Assembly: GCA_045105615.1 (NCBI GenBank)
Contig: JBGCDS010000005.1
Location: 1 to 57,369, forward strand
Source of the DNA: UBA1858 sp045105615
GTDB taxonomy: Bacteria > Pseudomonadota > Gammaproteobacteria > UBA4575
Length of the DNA: 57,369 bases
Reading direction: 5' to 3'
This document shows positions 9,140 to 16,837 of this stretch, piece after piece (position 1 is the first letter of the stretch; each line of letters starts with the position of its first letter). Below the pieces are notes generated by a model, which was not told where the DNA came from, did no database searches, and worked only from the letters and a program-made list of their open reading frames with translations. Position numbers and translations under genes: made by a program.

Positions 9140-9223
9140 TTTACTCTCCTAGGAGTTAACTAGATAAATTTATGATAACTTATTTCAGTGAAATTAATAG
9201 GTTGGGCATTAATGAAAATCAAG

Positions 9224-9254
9224 AAATGAGATGTACATCTGCTGTATCTCATTT
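9224..9254. terminator. Hairpin downstream of the cobW-DUF1826 operon
   Basis: A 9-bp perfect stem (AAATGAGAT / ATCTCATTT) encloses a 13-base loop, and the left arm overlaps a 12-bp palindrome, AGATGTACATCT (9229-9240). T-rich runs are short on both sides, so it is a weak terminator at best. It lies between DUF1826 and the His-rich gene. Confidence 0.4.
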
Positions 9255-9378
9255 TTGAATTGTCTGACTAAATGTATCAGCAACAAGAAAATTGCTTTTA
9301 CCTAATGATTGAATGGCATTAACCAAGAAAATCTAATGTCAGCAGTAGCCTTTTATCTCCTACAGACACATATGGTGA

Positions 9379-9996
9379 TCAATGCACTAACCCTGCACTT
9401 TCATTTCCCTGCCAACTTTCGCCCTTTAATAGTGCAACATCGCCAATATTTAACTTATTGATGTCATTAACACTTTGATACAGACCAGACTTGTCATCAT
9501 TGAGCCCATTATTACCCCTACCCAGTTTACTTCGATCAATCTTGTTGTGTGGCAACCACTCTGATGCAGCACCGTTGTAGGTACACACTAATCGAGAAGG
9601 CACCCTGTCTACATGAAATCGTGGACACATGGCACGATCTAAGACAGTCAGTCTTAAACCCACCTGTTGAAGATCAAACAAAACACAAAACAATTCTACA
9701 AGCTCAGATATGTCTTTACATAATGCCTGCGCATTAATCAATTCACTTTTTGATTCAATCAATTTGTTAAAAACAGTGTCGGGTTTTACAATTAAATTCG
9801 CTCTATAATTACTATGCAATTTCAGGAAAGTATCAACATTGTTTTTTATGTCAAAAGCTAAATCGCGCTTCCATATTGCAATGTTAATATTCTCTTGATA
9901 AATATCAGCAAATACTGAAGGGTGATCATTAATTGCGGCCGATCGAGAATTATGGCATTCAAGCGCTTCTCTGCTTACAGGCGACGAGGCATTCAT
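9379..9996 (-). CDS. DUF1826 protein, partner of the CobW GTPase
   Basis: DUF1826 family protein of about 205 residues; the family has no settled function but is commonly encoded next to Zur-regulated COG0523 GTPases. Seen here: an N-terminal segment with F-A-D-I-Y-Q-E-N-I-N-I-A-I-W, and a C-terminal part with C-P-R-F-H-V-D-R-V-P-S-R-L-V-C-T-Y and E-W-L-P-H, which has the look of a cupin/dioxygenase-like metal site (H-x-D plus a later H). The start at 9996 overlaps the cobW stop in an ATGA, and GGGAG precedes it, indicating translational coupling; the frame is open to 10011. Confidence 0.75.
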   Translation of the reverse strand: MNASSPVSREALECHNSRSAAINDHPSVFADIYQENINIAIWKRDLAFDIKNNVDTFLKLHSNYRANLIVKPDTVFNKLIESKSELINAQALCKDISELVELFCVLFDLQQVGLRLTVLDRAMCPRFHVDRVPSRLVCTYNGAASEWLPHNKIDRSKLGRGNNGLNDDKSGLYQSVNDINKLNIGDVALLKGESWQGNESAGLVH

Positions 9997-11201
9997 GCAT
10001 TCTTCTCCCATTGAGGAAATGGGTCAGAGAGTGTTTCCCAGTAGTCTTTACCTTTTAACACTTCGTCTTCACTTAATAAACATGCATCTAAAGCGTTAGT
10101 CATTGCACTCTGATCTAAATCTTGACCAATAAAGACAAGCTCTTGGCGCATATCGCCAAATGGCTCAACCCAATTCTCTTTTATTGAATCTAAATATTCT
10201 TGATCATCAGGCCAATCTTCTCTAGGAACAGCCTTCCAAAACATACCTGCAAAACCATATTGAGCAATTCCACCTGCCTGACTCCATTGCCCAGCAAACT
10301 GTGGGCGAGATGCTAACCAAAAATATCCCTTAGACCTAATTAGTTTTCCATAGTCATCAGTACTATGCAGAAACTGATAAAACATTTCTGGGTTAAAAGG
10401 CCGTCTTGCTAGATAACTGAAACTACTAATGCCGTATTCTTCAGTTCCTGGAACATGTTCACCTCTCATCTCTTTGAGCCAACCCGGCGATTGTTGTGCT
10501 AGCGCAAAATCAAATAACCCAGTATTTAATACAGAATCGAGTTCCACTTGACCTTGAGTGATTGGGAGAATACGAGCACGTGTATTAAGTGTTTTTAAGA
10601 TAGCTGTCAGGCGCTCAATATCTGTAGATTTTGTTAAATCAGTCTTACTAATCAAAATAACATCTGCGAATTCAACTTGATCAATAAGTAAATCAGATAC
10701 ACTACGTTCATCTTCCTCACCTAATGACTCCCCTTTGTCTTTCAAATATTTTGCTTCTTCATAGTCTTTCATGAAGTTGACTGCATCAACGACAGTGACC
10801 ATCGTATCTAATGACGATACATCTGAAAGTGATATTCCATCTTCATCAGCAAATGTGAACGTCTCTGCAACAGGTAAAGGTTCAGAGATACCCGTTGATT
10901 CTATTACCAAGTAATCGAAACGCCCATCTTTAGCCAATTCATTTACTTCAACCAATAAGTCTTCACGTAACGTGCAGCAAATACAGCCGTTGCTCATTTC
11001 AACAAGCTTCTCTTCGGTATGATTAAGTGTTACTTCATTTTTAACAATGGCTGCATCGATGTTAATTTCGCTCATATCATTAACGATGACTGCAACTTTT
11101 TTATCATCACGATTATTTAATATATGACTCAATACAGTAGTTTTACCTGCACCAAGAAATCCAGATAAAACTGTGACAGGAAGTCTGTTCTCTTTATTCA
11201 T
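9993..11201 (-). CDS. CobW/COG0523 zinc-type GTPase metallochaperone
   Basis: G3E-family P-loop GTPase, 402 residues, cytoplasmic. Walker A G-F-L-G-A-G-K-T-T is at 14-22, the metal-binding C-x-C-C motif G-C-I-C-C-T-L-R at 72-79 (Cys 73, 75, 76), the E-S-T-G-I-S-E-P switch follows, and S-K-T-D serves as the guanine specificity motif. The C-terminal CobW_C domain includes R-S-K-G-Y-F-W-L-A-S-R. Family members insert or deliver zinc to client enzymes under zinc starvation (ZigA/ZagA-like). The sequence argues for that role: a near-perfect Zur operator lies about 65 bases upstream and the gene is coupled to DUF1826. Confidence 0.9.
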   Translation of the reverse strand: MNKENRLPVTVLSGFLGAGKTTVLSHILNNRDDKKVAVIVNDMSEINIDAAIVKNEVTLNHTEEKLVEMSNGCICCTLREDLLVEVNELAKDGRFDYLVIESTGISEPLPVAETFTFADEDGISLSDVSSLDTMVTVVDAVNFMKDYEEAKYLKDKGESLGEEDERSVSDLLIDQVEFADVILISKTDLTKSTDIERLTAILKTLNTRARILPITQGQVELDSVLNTGLFDFALAQQSPGWLKEMRGEHVPGTEEYGISSFSYLARRPFNPEMFYQFLHSTDDYGKLIRSKGYFWLASRPQFAGQWSQAGGIAQYGFAGMFWKAVPREDWPDDQEYLDSIKENWVEPFGDMRQELVFIGQDLDQSAMTNALDACLLSEDEVLKGKDYWETLSDPFPQWEKNA

Positions 11202-11264
11202 AATTTACTTAATCACCCTAAATACATCATGTTAATCAGCCATTTTGACTGTAGTAGAATTTCT

Positions 11265-11285
11265 AAATGTTATATTATAACATTA
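11265..11285. promoter_or_regulatory. Zur box (zinc uptake repressor operator)
   Basis: The 15-bp core TGTTATATTATAACA (11268-11282) is a perfect palindrome apart from its central base and matches the gammaproteobacterial Zur consensus TGTTATANTATAACA; AAA on the left and TTA on the right extend it. It lies between the divergent cobW-type gene (start 11201) and the small gene at 11364, so it could control both. Confidence 0.85.
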
Positions 11286-11363
11286 CATTAAAGATAGCAA
11301 AACTACTGGAACTAAAATACTGAATAATCAGATATATTGATTTACGAAAGGTAAAAAAAGCAT

Positions 11364-11639
11364 ATGGGAACATATTTAAAAAATAATTCTGAAAGTACAA
11401 TCCATATAATAGAAGTGATAAATGATAATTGGGATTTAGATACACAGCTAAAGTCATTAGAAAATTGGCTGATTGAGAATTCTGATTATAACTTTATTGC
11501 AGGTGAATGGATTGCGGAAGTAGGATTTGAACCTAGGTACAATACTTCAGTTGCAGGTTACACTGTTAGCAGTGAACTAATGAGACGTTTAGCTAAGAAT
11601 AATATTAGCCTATGGTTATCTGATTATAGAGGTGTTTAG
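11364..11639 (+). CDS. Small protein, possible DUF4279-like
   Basis: 91 residues, acidic N-terminal half (D-D-N-W-D-L-D-T-Q), then I-A-E-V-G-F-E-P and a C-terminal segment V-S-S-E-L-M-R-R-L-A-K-N-N-I-S-L-W-L-S-D-Y. The last segment resembles the C-terminal helix-strand of DUF4279 proteins (S-x-E-L-x-x-x-L-A-x-x-x-I-S-L), but the N-terminal half of that domain seems absent, so this may be a shortened member. The start lies about 80 bases beyond the Zur box, divergent from cobW, which suggests zinc-dependent expression (inference). Confidence 0.55.
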   Translation: MGTYLKNNSESTIHIIEVINDNWDLDTQLKSLENWLIENSDYNFIAGEWIAEVGFEPRYNTSVAGYTVSSELMRRLAKNNISLWLSDYRGV

Positions 11640-11748
11640 GGCGGACTCTTAGAACGACTGATTGACCACAACTAGCGACAACCTCACGATGGCAGACCAT
11701 GATGAGTAGCTATATAATACGTTCAGTTAAAAGAATTATTAATATGCA

Positions 11749-12645
11749 ATGTCTGTAGTTGAATACTATCCATTTAACGGTTCAAAAGATCGTTTACGAC
11801 TCGGCTTATCATTAATTCCAGCCTCAGAGTGGATACAATATGAAGATGATTTCTCCGATAGAATATTAGAAAAGAAATATTTAATCCGGGAGCAACACAA
11901 CCGAGTCATTCAATGTGTTGATGGTAGTGCAGCCGCTCAAAATGAACTATTACAAAACATAGTTTCATATATTTCAAAATACAAGGAAGACATATTTACT
12001 GTCACCGAGAAAACTGTGAACAGTCATGCCGATAATCATGAATATGAGTTTTCAAAGTATGAATCCAATCCATTAGAGCTTGTCAGCTATCTGGTGCCCG
12101 ATGATTTTTGCTTATTAGAGAAATTCAACGATGATTATCGACTAATAGCCGCATCTGTATGCAATCCAACCTATTGGGAACTTTCTGAAAAAGTAGGACA
12201 TCCCTTAAAAAATATACATAGCCCTATTCCCAATCTAGAGAACAAGATTGGGAGAATGATCAGGCATTTTTTTGCTAACTTGAAGGTGGATGATTATTTC
12301 CAGCGCGCCAACTGGTTTTTAATGACTACTCCGGAATTACCACTTTTCAAAGATAGCTTCAATCAAAGCAGTGAAACTGAAAATCTAAATATTGATAATA
12401 TCGGAGAAAAACTATTTCTAAGAAGCGAAAGACAATCATTTAGAAAGCTACCAAAGACAGAAAATATTGCATTTGGTATTAAGATCTATGTAGCTCCGCT
12501 TAATATCGTTAAACAATATTCTGCCATTGCTGAGGATTTAATTATTGCAATAAACACTATGAGTGTTGAGCAAAAGCAATTGCTTGGGATCAACTCATAT
12601 GAAAACCTGCTTGAAGAGTACCTGCACAAGGTCTTGTTAAACTAA
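11749..12645 (+). CDS. DUF3445 haem-dependent oxidative N-demethylase-type protein
   Basis: 298 residues, DUF3445 (PF11927). Characterised relatives are PAS-fold haem proteins that oxidatively remove methyl groups from methylated amines. Diagnostic stretches: V-P-D-D-F-C-L-L in the middle, followed by L-I-A-A-S-V-C-N-P-T-Y-W, then the I-H-S-P-I-P and R-A-N-W-F-L region, and L-F-L-R-S-E-R-Q-S-F-R-K-L-P, the family's most conserved motif, then F-G-I-K-I-Y. A TATAAT-like -10 lies about 30 bases upstream (CTATATAATACG). It is a single gene; the amine substrate is unknown. Confidence 0.8.
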   Translation: MSVVEYYPFNGSKDRLRLGLSLIPASEWIQYEDDFSDRILEKKYLIREQHNRVIQCVDGSAAAQNELLQNIVSYISKYKEDIFTVTEKTVNSHADNHEYEFSKYESNPLELVSYLVPDDFCLLEKFNDDYRLIAASVCNPTYWELSEKVGHPLKNIHSPIPNLENKIGRMIRHFFANLKVDDYFQRANWFLMTTPELPLFKDSFNQSSETENLNIDNIGEKLFLRSERQSFRKLPKTENIAFGIKIYVAPLNIVKQYSAIAEDLIIAINTMSVEQKQLLGINSYENLLEEYLHKVLLN

Positions 12646-12720
12646 CAGCTAATAAATATTGCTACTGTTTTACAGTACAAGATATAGAAATTTCTTAATA
12701 TTTATTGTAGAAATATGCTG

Positions 12721-13194
12721 ATGAACATATTTATATTAGATAAAAATATTAAACGATGCGCACAATATCATTGTGATCAACATGTGGTCAAAATGATCCT
12801 AGAAAGTGTGCAATTAATGTGTACCACATTAAACAAAAAAGGCTTTATTACGCCTTATAAATCGACACATATTAATCATCCATGCGTGATATGGCTTGAA
12901 GAGTCTTATGATAATTTTATTTGGCTTGGAAAGCTGACTAAAGCACTCAACCTAGAATATAAATATCGTTATCAAAAAGATACTAACCACAAGTCAATTG
13001 ATGTATTGAAAAAAATTGAACATCACCAATATGACTCATATGGATTAACACCATTTGCGCAAGCAATGCCTGACAAGTACAAAGTCACTGCTGATGCTGT
13101 CAGTGCATATAGAATGTTTTATATCAAAGACAAGATGCGATTTGCAAAGTGGACCAGGCGACAACCCCCTAAATGGATTCATGGGGAGTCTTAA
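12721..13194 (+). CDS. Conserved protein of phage-like type, function unknown
   Basis: 157 residues from the ATG at 12721 (an in-frame ATG lies two codons earlier). The pattern M-N-I-F-I-L-D ... C-A-Q-Y-H-C-D-Q-H-V-V-K-M-I-L-E-S-V-Q at the N-terminus, H-P-C-V-I-W-L near residue 58, and a C-terminal Y-R-x-x-Y-I-K-D-K-M-R-F-A-K-W-T-R-R-Q-P-P-K-W is one I associate with a conserved family found in (cyano)phages and marine bacteria. The invariant Cys/His residues (C-x-x-x-H-C-D-x-H) suggest a metal or catalytic site. I cannot give an activity. No other phage gene is nearby. Confidence 0.6.
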   Translation: MNIFILDKNIKRCAQYHCDQHVVKMILESVQLMCTTLNKKGFITPYKSTHINHPCVIWLEESYDNFIWLGKLTKALNLEYKYRYQKDTNHKSIDVLKKIEHHQYDSYGLTPFAQAMPDKYKVTADAVSAYRMFYIKDKMRFAKWTRRQPPKWIHGES

Positions 13195-13408
13195 CTAAGA
13201 ATAAACACACAAGCCTTTTGATGCAGCTCTTCATACAAGGCAAGTGATATCGCTTCATATTATTACTTAAAATTGTCTCAAATTTAAAACAAGTTTAATG
13301 CACATCACTTAACTCTGTTATCATCCGCCCGCTGATCAACTTCAGATAATAATGAAGTACGAATTAGACGCGTTCATTTTATTTAAATTTAAATACATTA
13401 GGATTGTT

Positions 13409-13693
13409 ATGCCAGAAATTATTGTTGAAAAAAACCTTAGTGATGCCCGTAAGACAGAGTTAGGTTTTGCTGATTGGAACATTTGGGAATGTGAAGTTAG
13501 AGAGTTTAGACTTGATTTTGATGAAGAACTTGAAAGATCTTTTATCTTAGAAGGTGAAATTGTTGTAACGCCAGATGGTGGTGAGCCTGTGACATTAGTA
13601 CCAGGTGATTACATCATTTTTCCAAAAGGCTTAAAAAGCATGTGGTCTGTCACCAAACAGCTGCGTAAGCACTACACTCACGACGCTGCATAA
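13409..13693 (+). CDS. Small cupin-domain protein (Cupin_3 type)
   Basis: 94 residues from the ATG at 13409, which has AGGA upstream; the frame is open to 13352. A single beta-barrel cupin: W-N-I-W-E-C-E strand, then E-R-S-F-I-L-E-G-E-I-V-V-T-P-D-G-G (cupin motif 1) and L-V-P-G-D-Y-I-I-F-P-K-G-L-K-S-M-W (motif 2). Motif 1 lacks the usual two histidines, as in (S)-ureidoglycine aminohydrolase-like Cupin_3 proteins, so metal binding is doubtful. Followed by a hairpin. Function not assignable. Confidence 0.75.
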   Translation: MPEIIVEKNLSDARKTELGFADWNIWECEVREFRLDFDEELERSFILEGEIVVTPDGGEPVTLVPGDYIIFPKGLKSMWSVTKQLRKHYTHDAA

Positions 13694-13698
13694 TAATC

Positions 13699-13757
13699 AA
13701 AGGGGCCACCTTCATTTCTCACTCAATCAGCACTATTAGTCGAAGGCCCCCTTAATT
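13699..13757 (+). terminator. Possible terminator after the cupin gene
   Basis: A GC-rich stem (AAGGGGCC / GGCCCCCTT, one bulge) with a second short match (CCTTC / GAAGG) closes a long loop of about 30 bases and is followed by TTAATTT. The long loop and weak T-run make it uncertain. Confidence 0.4.
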
Positions 13758-14156
13758 TGCAATCTAGGAACTGGATATGCTTTAGATGTTTATTAGTCTT
13801 AAAATCATGGCCTATTCTTGATATTGCATCACTTGCCTAATAATCAACCTTCCAAACTGCTTTCTATCACCAATCAGCACCCATATTTCTGATCAATTTG
13901 TGTTCGATATCTAGTTTCTCCTATATTCTTACTTTTGTATAAGCTACGAACTTTTCTCTGATGGCTCGCGATGATAACATCGCCCTTATATTAGAAAGGC
14001 TGTGTTTAAACGCACCTCAGAAGACAAATCACCGCTAGTTATCCCCCTATTCACCTAGGTTATCGAAGCAGTTTGACTTGCTTTCTGGATGGTTTGTTTC
14101 AAGTCTTTTGTAGATTTTTAGACACATAAATATGTAAATACTTAGGGTTACTTAAA
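13758..14156. other. Intergenic, about 400 bases
   Basis: No gene seen. It holds one perfect small hairpin at 13968-13983 (GCGATG-ATAA-CATCGC) and, just before the aminotransferase start, a weak ribosome site (TTAGGG). It could be a long 5' leader for the aminotransferase; I recognise no known riboswitch. Confidence 0.35.
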
Positions 14157-15536
14157 ATGACGAAACCAACGAATGAATTTATTTCTCCTTTATCTGCGCT
14201 TAGAAGTCTTATCGATTCTAATCAGATAGATTTACCCGATGGCGACTTTCTTAACGACAAGTCTTATGTATGGTCTCCACATAATAAGATCATCAACGTA
14301 ACACCGGGGCCAGCCTTTGGCTCTGAATTGGTAACTCAATTTTCATCTACACAAACAAGAGGCATGCGTGGCCCGGGCGTTGCGAAATTTTTTGCAGCAG
14401 TTCGTGAAGACTACGGCAAAATGGTAGGCCTTCAAGAAGGCGGTAGATCTATATTCTTTACGGGATCAGGAACATCAGCCACTGAAGCAGCTGCAGGCTC
14501 ATGTCGCACACCTGATGAGGCGGGTTCTGATAACCCTGTGGCACTTACTATGGAAATTGGCTGGTTCAGTCAAGCTATGGGAAATTGCGTAGAGAATATT
14601 GGCAGAAAAGTTATTCGCTTGCAGTGTGATCTTGGTGACGACTTGCCATACGCGAAAGCTAAAGAAATTTTAGAAAAAGATACTGAGCATAATATCAAGT
14701 TAGTAATGGCACCGCAGAATGAAACGGCTGCTGGTGTAACCATTCATCCTAAGAAAATACGCGACATGCTAGATGAACTAAATCATCCTGCACTTATTGT
14801 AATCGACGGTATTTCTTCTATTGGAAGCATGCCGGTTTCTATGACAGAAATGGGCATTGATATGCTAGTCGGCTGTAGTCAAAAAGGTATTATGGGTACA
14901 CCTGGCATTGGCATGATCACGATCAGTCCTAAAGCAATCAAGAGAATTCTTGAATCTGAGCAGCTATTAAAAGATGCAGGAGTAGCTAAAGGTCAACATT
15001 ACTTAAATCTTGGAAAAATCATAGAAGCGATGGATACTCATGGCTTACATATTGAAACTCCAAGTAATTACTCTCAGTTCGCTGTCGCTCTAGATTCAAT
15101 CGCTATTGAAGGCATTGATCGAGTATGTGATCGTCATAGAGAATGTTCTGAAGTCTATCGATCGGCTGTGCTTGCTGCTGGTTTTGACTTAGTTACAAAA
15201 GACATCAATTTAGCATCAAATGCAGTAACCGCAATTAAAGCACCAGAAGGTTATGGTGAGAAGAAAATTGCAGAGGTTCTAATGATAATGTATTACAAAC
15301 ATGCTGTTGAAGCTGCAGCAATTCCAGGGTACCCAGACATGGGTTGGCGTCTATGTGCAACAGGTGGTATTCAACCTCAACACGCATTAATGGCATCTAT
15401 CGCTTTCTTAAAATCTGCTGAAGAAGCAGGTATCCCAGTTGATGCTGACAAGGGTATAGCAGCAGCCTCTAAGACATATGCTGAGACTGTTCAATATCAT
15501 CGTCCTCTTCCTGGTATAGACGTTTACGGAAGATAA
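14157..15536 (+). CDS. Class V PLP aminotransferase (alanine/serine-glyoxylate type)
   Basis: PLP-dependent transaminase of fold type I, class V, 459 residues, cytoplasmic. N-terminal I-N-V-T-P-G-P, then F-T-G-S-G-T-S-A-T-E-A (phosphate-cup region), the cofactor-ring D in V-I-D-G-I-S-S-I-G, and the Schiff-base lysine in G-C-S-Q-K-G-I-M-G-T-P-G follow the order of alanine-glyoxylate / serine-glyoxylate aminotransferases. It is longer than typical members (380-410) because of an extended N-terminus of about 45 residues. Substrate uncertain: (S)-ureidoglycine-glyoxylate and phosphonate-type relatives share these motifs. Followed by a strong terminator. Confidence 0.8.
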   Translation: MTKPTNEFISPLSALRSLIDSNQIDLPDGDFLNDKSYVWSPHNKIINVTPGPAFGSELVTQFSSTQTRGMRGPGVAKFFAAVREDYGKMVGLQEGGRSIFFTGSGTSATEAAAGSCRTPDEAGSDNPVALTMEIGWFSQAMGNCVENIGRKVIRLQCDLGDDLPYAKAKEILEKDTEHNIKLVMAPQNETAAGVTIHPKKIRDMLDELNHPALIVIDGISSIGSMPVSMTEMGIDMLVGCSQKGIMGTPGIGMITISPKAIKRILESEQLLKDAGVAKGQHYLNLGKIIEAMDTHGLHIETPSNYSQFAVALDSIAIEGIDRVCDRHRECSEVYRSAVLAAGFDLVTKDINLASNAVTAIKAPEGYGEKKIAEVLMIMYYKHAVEAAAIPGYPDMGWRLCATGGIQPQHALMASIAFLKSAEEAGIPVDADKGIAAASKTYAETVQYHRPLPGIDVYGR

Positions 15537-15560
15537 GTCTATCCAAGAATAAAGGAAGGA

Positions 15561-15585
15561 GGCTATTAGTTTAGCTAATAAAGCC
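15561..15585 (+). repeat. Hairpin preceding the terminator
   Basis: GGCT-ATTAG-TTTAG-CTAAT-AA-AGCC, a stem with a small internal asymmetry, directly after the aminotransferase stop. Possibly protects the 3' end; the real terminator follows at 15605. Confidence 0.4.
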
Positions 15586-15604
15586 CTTTCTTTAGAAAAT
15601 TGAG

Positions 15605-15630
15605 AAAGCTCCTTTTTAGGAGCTTTTTTT
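15605..15630 (+). terminator. Intrinsic terminator of the aminotransferase gene
   Basis: Perfect 8-bp stem AAAGCTCC / GGAGCTTT with a T-rich 6-base loop and a run of seven T residues. It separates the aminotransferase from the alcohol dehydrogenase. Confidence 0.85.
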
Positions 15631-15754
15631 ATGCCTAATATTAAATTTTTCTGATTTAATTTGGTCTAATTTTCACTATTATGATCAAAACGCTTTCTTG
15701 GAAAGCTCCTTTAACAGTGCTGTAAGACAAACGAACATATTAGGATCTGAAATT

Positions 15755-16801
15755 ATGACGCAAACAAAAGCATACGCAGCTCGCATGCAATCTGCTTCTT
15801 TAGAAAACTTTGATATAGAACGACGCGCAGTTGGAGCTGATGACATTCAATTGGATATCGATTATTGCGGTGTATGTCATAGTGATATCCATATGGTAAA
15901 AAATGACTGGGGGTTTTCAATTTATCCATTAGTGCCTGGTCATGAAATTATTGGTCGCGTGACAGAGGTAGGTGATAACGTCAAAAATTTCAAAGTAAAT
16001 GATCGCGTTGGTGTTGGTTGCTTTGTGGATTCATGTCGTCGCTGTGAAGCATGCGAACAGCACCTAGAACAATATTGTTTCAACGGCATGAAAATGACCT
16101 ATGGCAGTGCGACGGAAGATGCCGGAGGAATAACTTTTGGAGGTTATTCTAAAAATATCGTTGTTGATAAAAACTATGTGCTACGTATTCCCGAGAATCT
16201 TGATATGGCAGCTACTGCACCTCTTTTATGTGCAGGCATTACCACCTACTCACCTCTCAAGCATTGGAATATTAAAAAAGGACAAACAGTTGGCGTAATA
16301 GGTCTTGGAGGATTAGGCCACATGGGCGTGAAGTTTTCTCATGCTATGGGAGCAAAAACTATTATGATTACGACATCACCAAAAAAAGGTGTCGATGCGA
16401 AAGCACTAGGCGCAGATGATGTTCTTATATCAACAAATGAAGAAGCTATGCAAAAATGGGCTGGTAAGTTTGATTTTCTTCTTAACACTATTCCTGTGGC
16501 CCATGACATCACACCCTATATAAGTCTATTAAAATTTGACTCTACTATGTGCATAGTCGGCGCAATTGACGAATTTAAATCATTACACACAGCGCAAATG
16601 ATCTTTGGGCGTCGCACAATTGCTGGATCATTGATTGGTGGCATTAAGGAAACACAAGAAATGCTGGATTTCTGTGGAGAACATGACATCGTCTCTGACA
16701 TCGAAACAATTAAGATACAAGATATTAATGCCGCATATCAACGCATGGAAAAATCAGATGTGAAATATCGTTTCGTGATTGATATGAACAGCTTGACGTA
16801 A
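15755..16801 (+). CDS. Zinc-dependent NAD(P)-alcohol dehydrogenase (CAD family)
   Basis: Medium-chain dehydrogenase/reductase of the cinnamyl-alcohol-dehydrogenase/YahK group, 348 residues, reducing aldehydes with NAD(P)H. Catalytic zinc: C-G-V-C-H-S-D near residue 35 and the G-H-E motif V-P-G-H-E-I; structural zinc cysteines C-R-R-C-E-A-C-x7-C around residues 92-106; Rossmann motif G-V-I-G-L-G-G-L-G-H-M. The frame is open to 15698, but the ATG at 15755 has AGGA 9 bases upstream and matches the usual family N-terminus. Single gene between a terminator and the convergent ycaO. Confidence 0.87.
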   Translation: MTQTKAYAARMQSASLENFDIERRAVGADDIQLDIDYCGVCHSDIHMVKNDWGFSIYPLVPGHEIIGRVTEVGDNVKNFKVNDRVGVGCFVDSCRRCEACEQHLEQYCFNGMKMTYGSATEDAGGITFGGYSKNIVVDKNYVLRIPENLDMAATAPLLCAGITTYSPLKHWNIKKGQTVGVIGLGGLGHMGVKFSHAMGAKTIMITTSPKKGVDAKALGADDVLISTNEEAMQKWAGKFDFLLNTIPVAHDITPYISLLKFDSTMCIVGAIDEFKSLHTAQMIFGRRTIAGSLIGGIKETQEMLDFCGEHDIVSDIETIKIQDINAAYQRMEKSDVKYRFVIDMNSLT

Positions 16802-16837
16802 ATTCGATAGGATAATTCATATGAACAATCAGTAGCG

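Noticed and set aside
9140..9378. Second Zur box upstream of the His-rich gene
   Set aside because: I searched for TGTTAT-type palindromes there and found none; only the AAATGAGAT hairpin is present.
14157..16801. Aminotransferase and alcohol dehydrogenase as one operon
   Set aside because: A strong terminator at 15605-15630 separates them.
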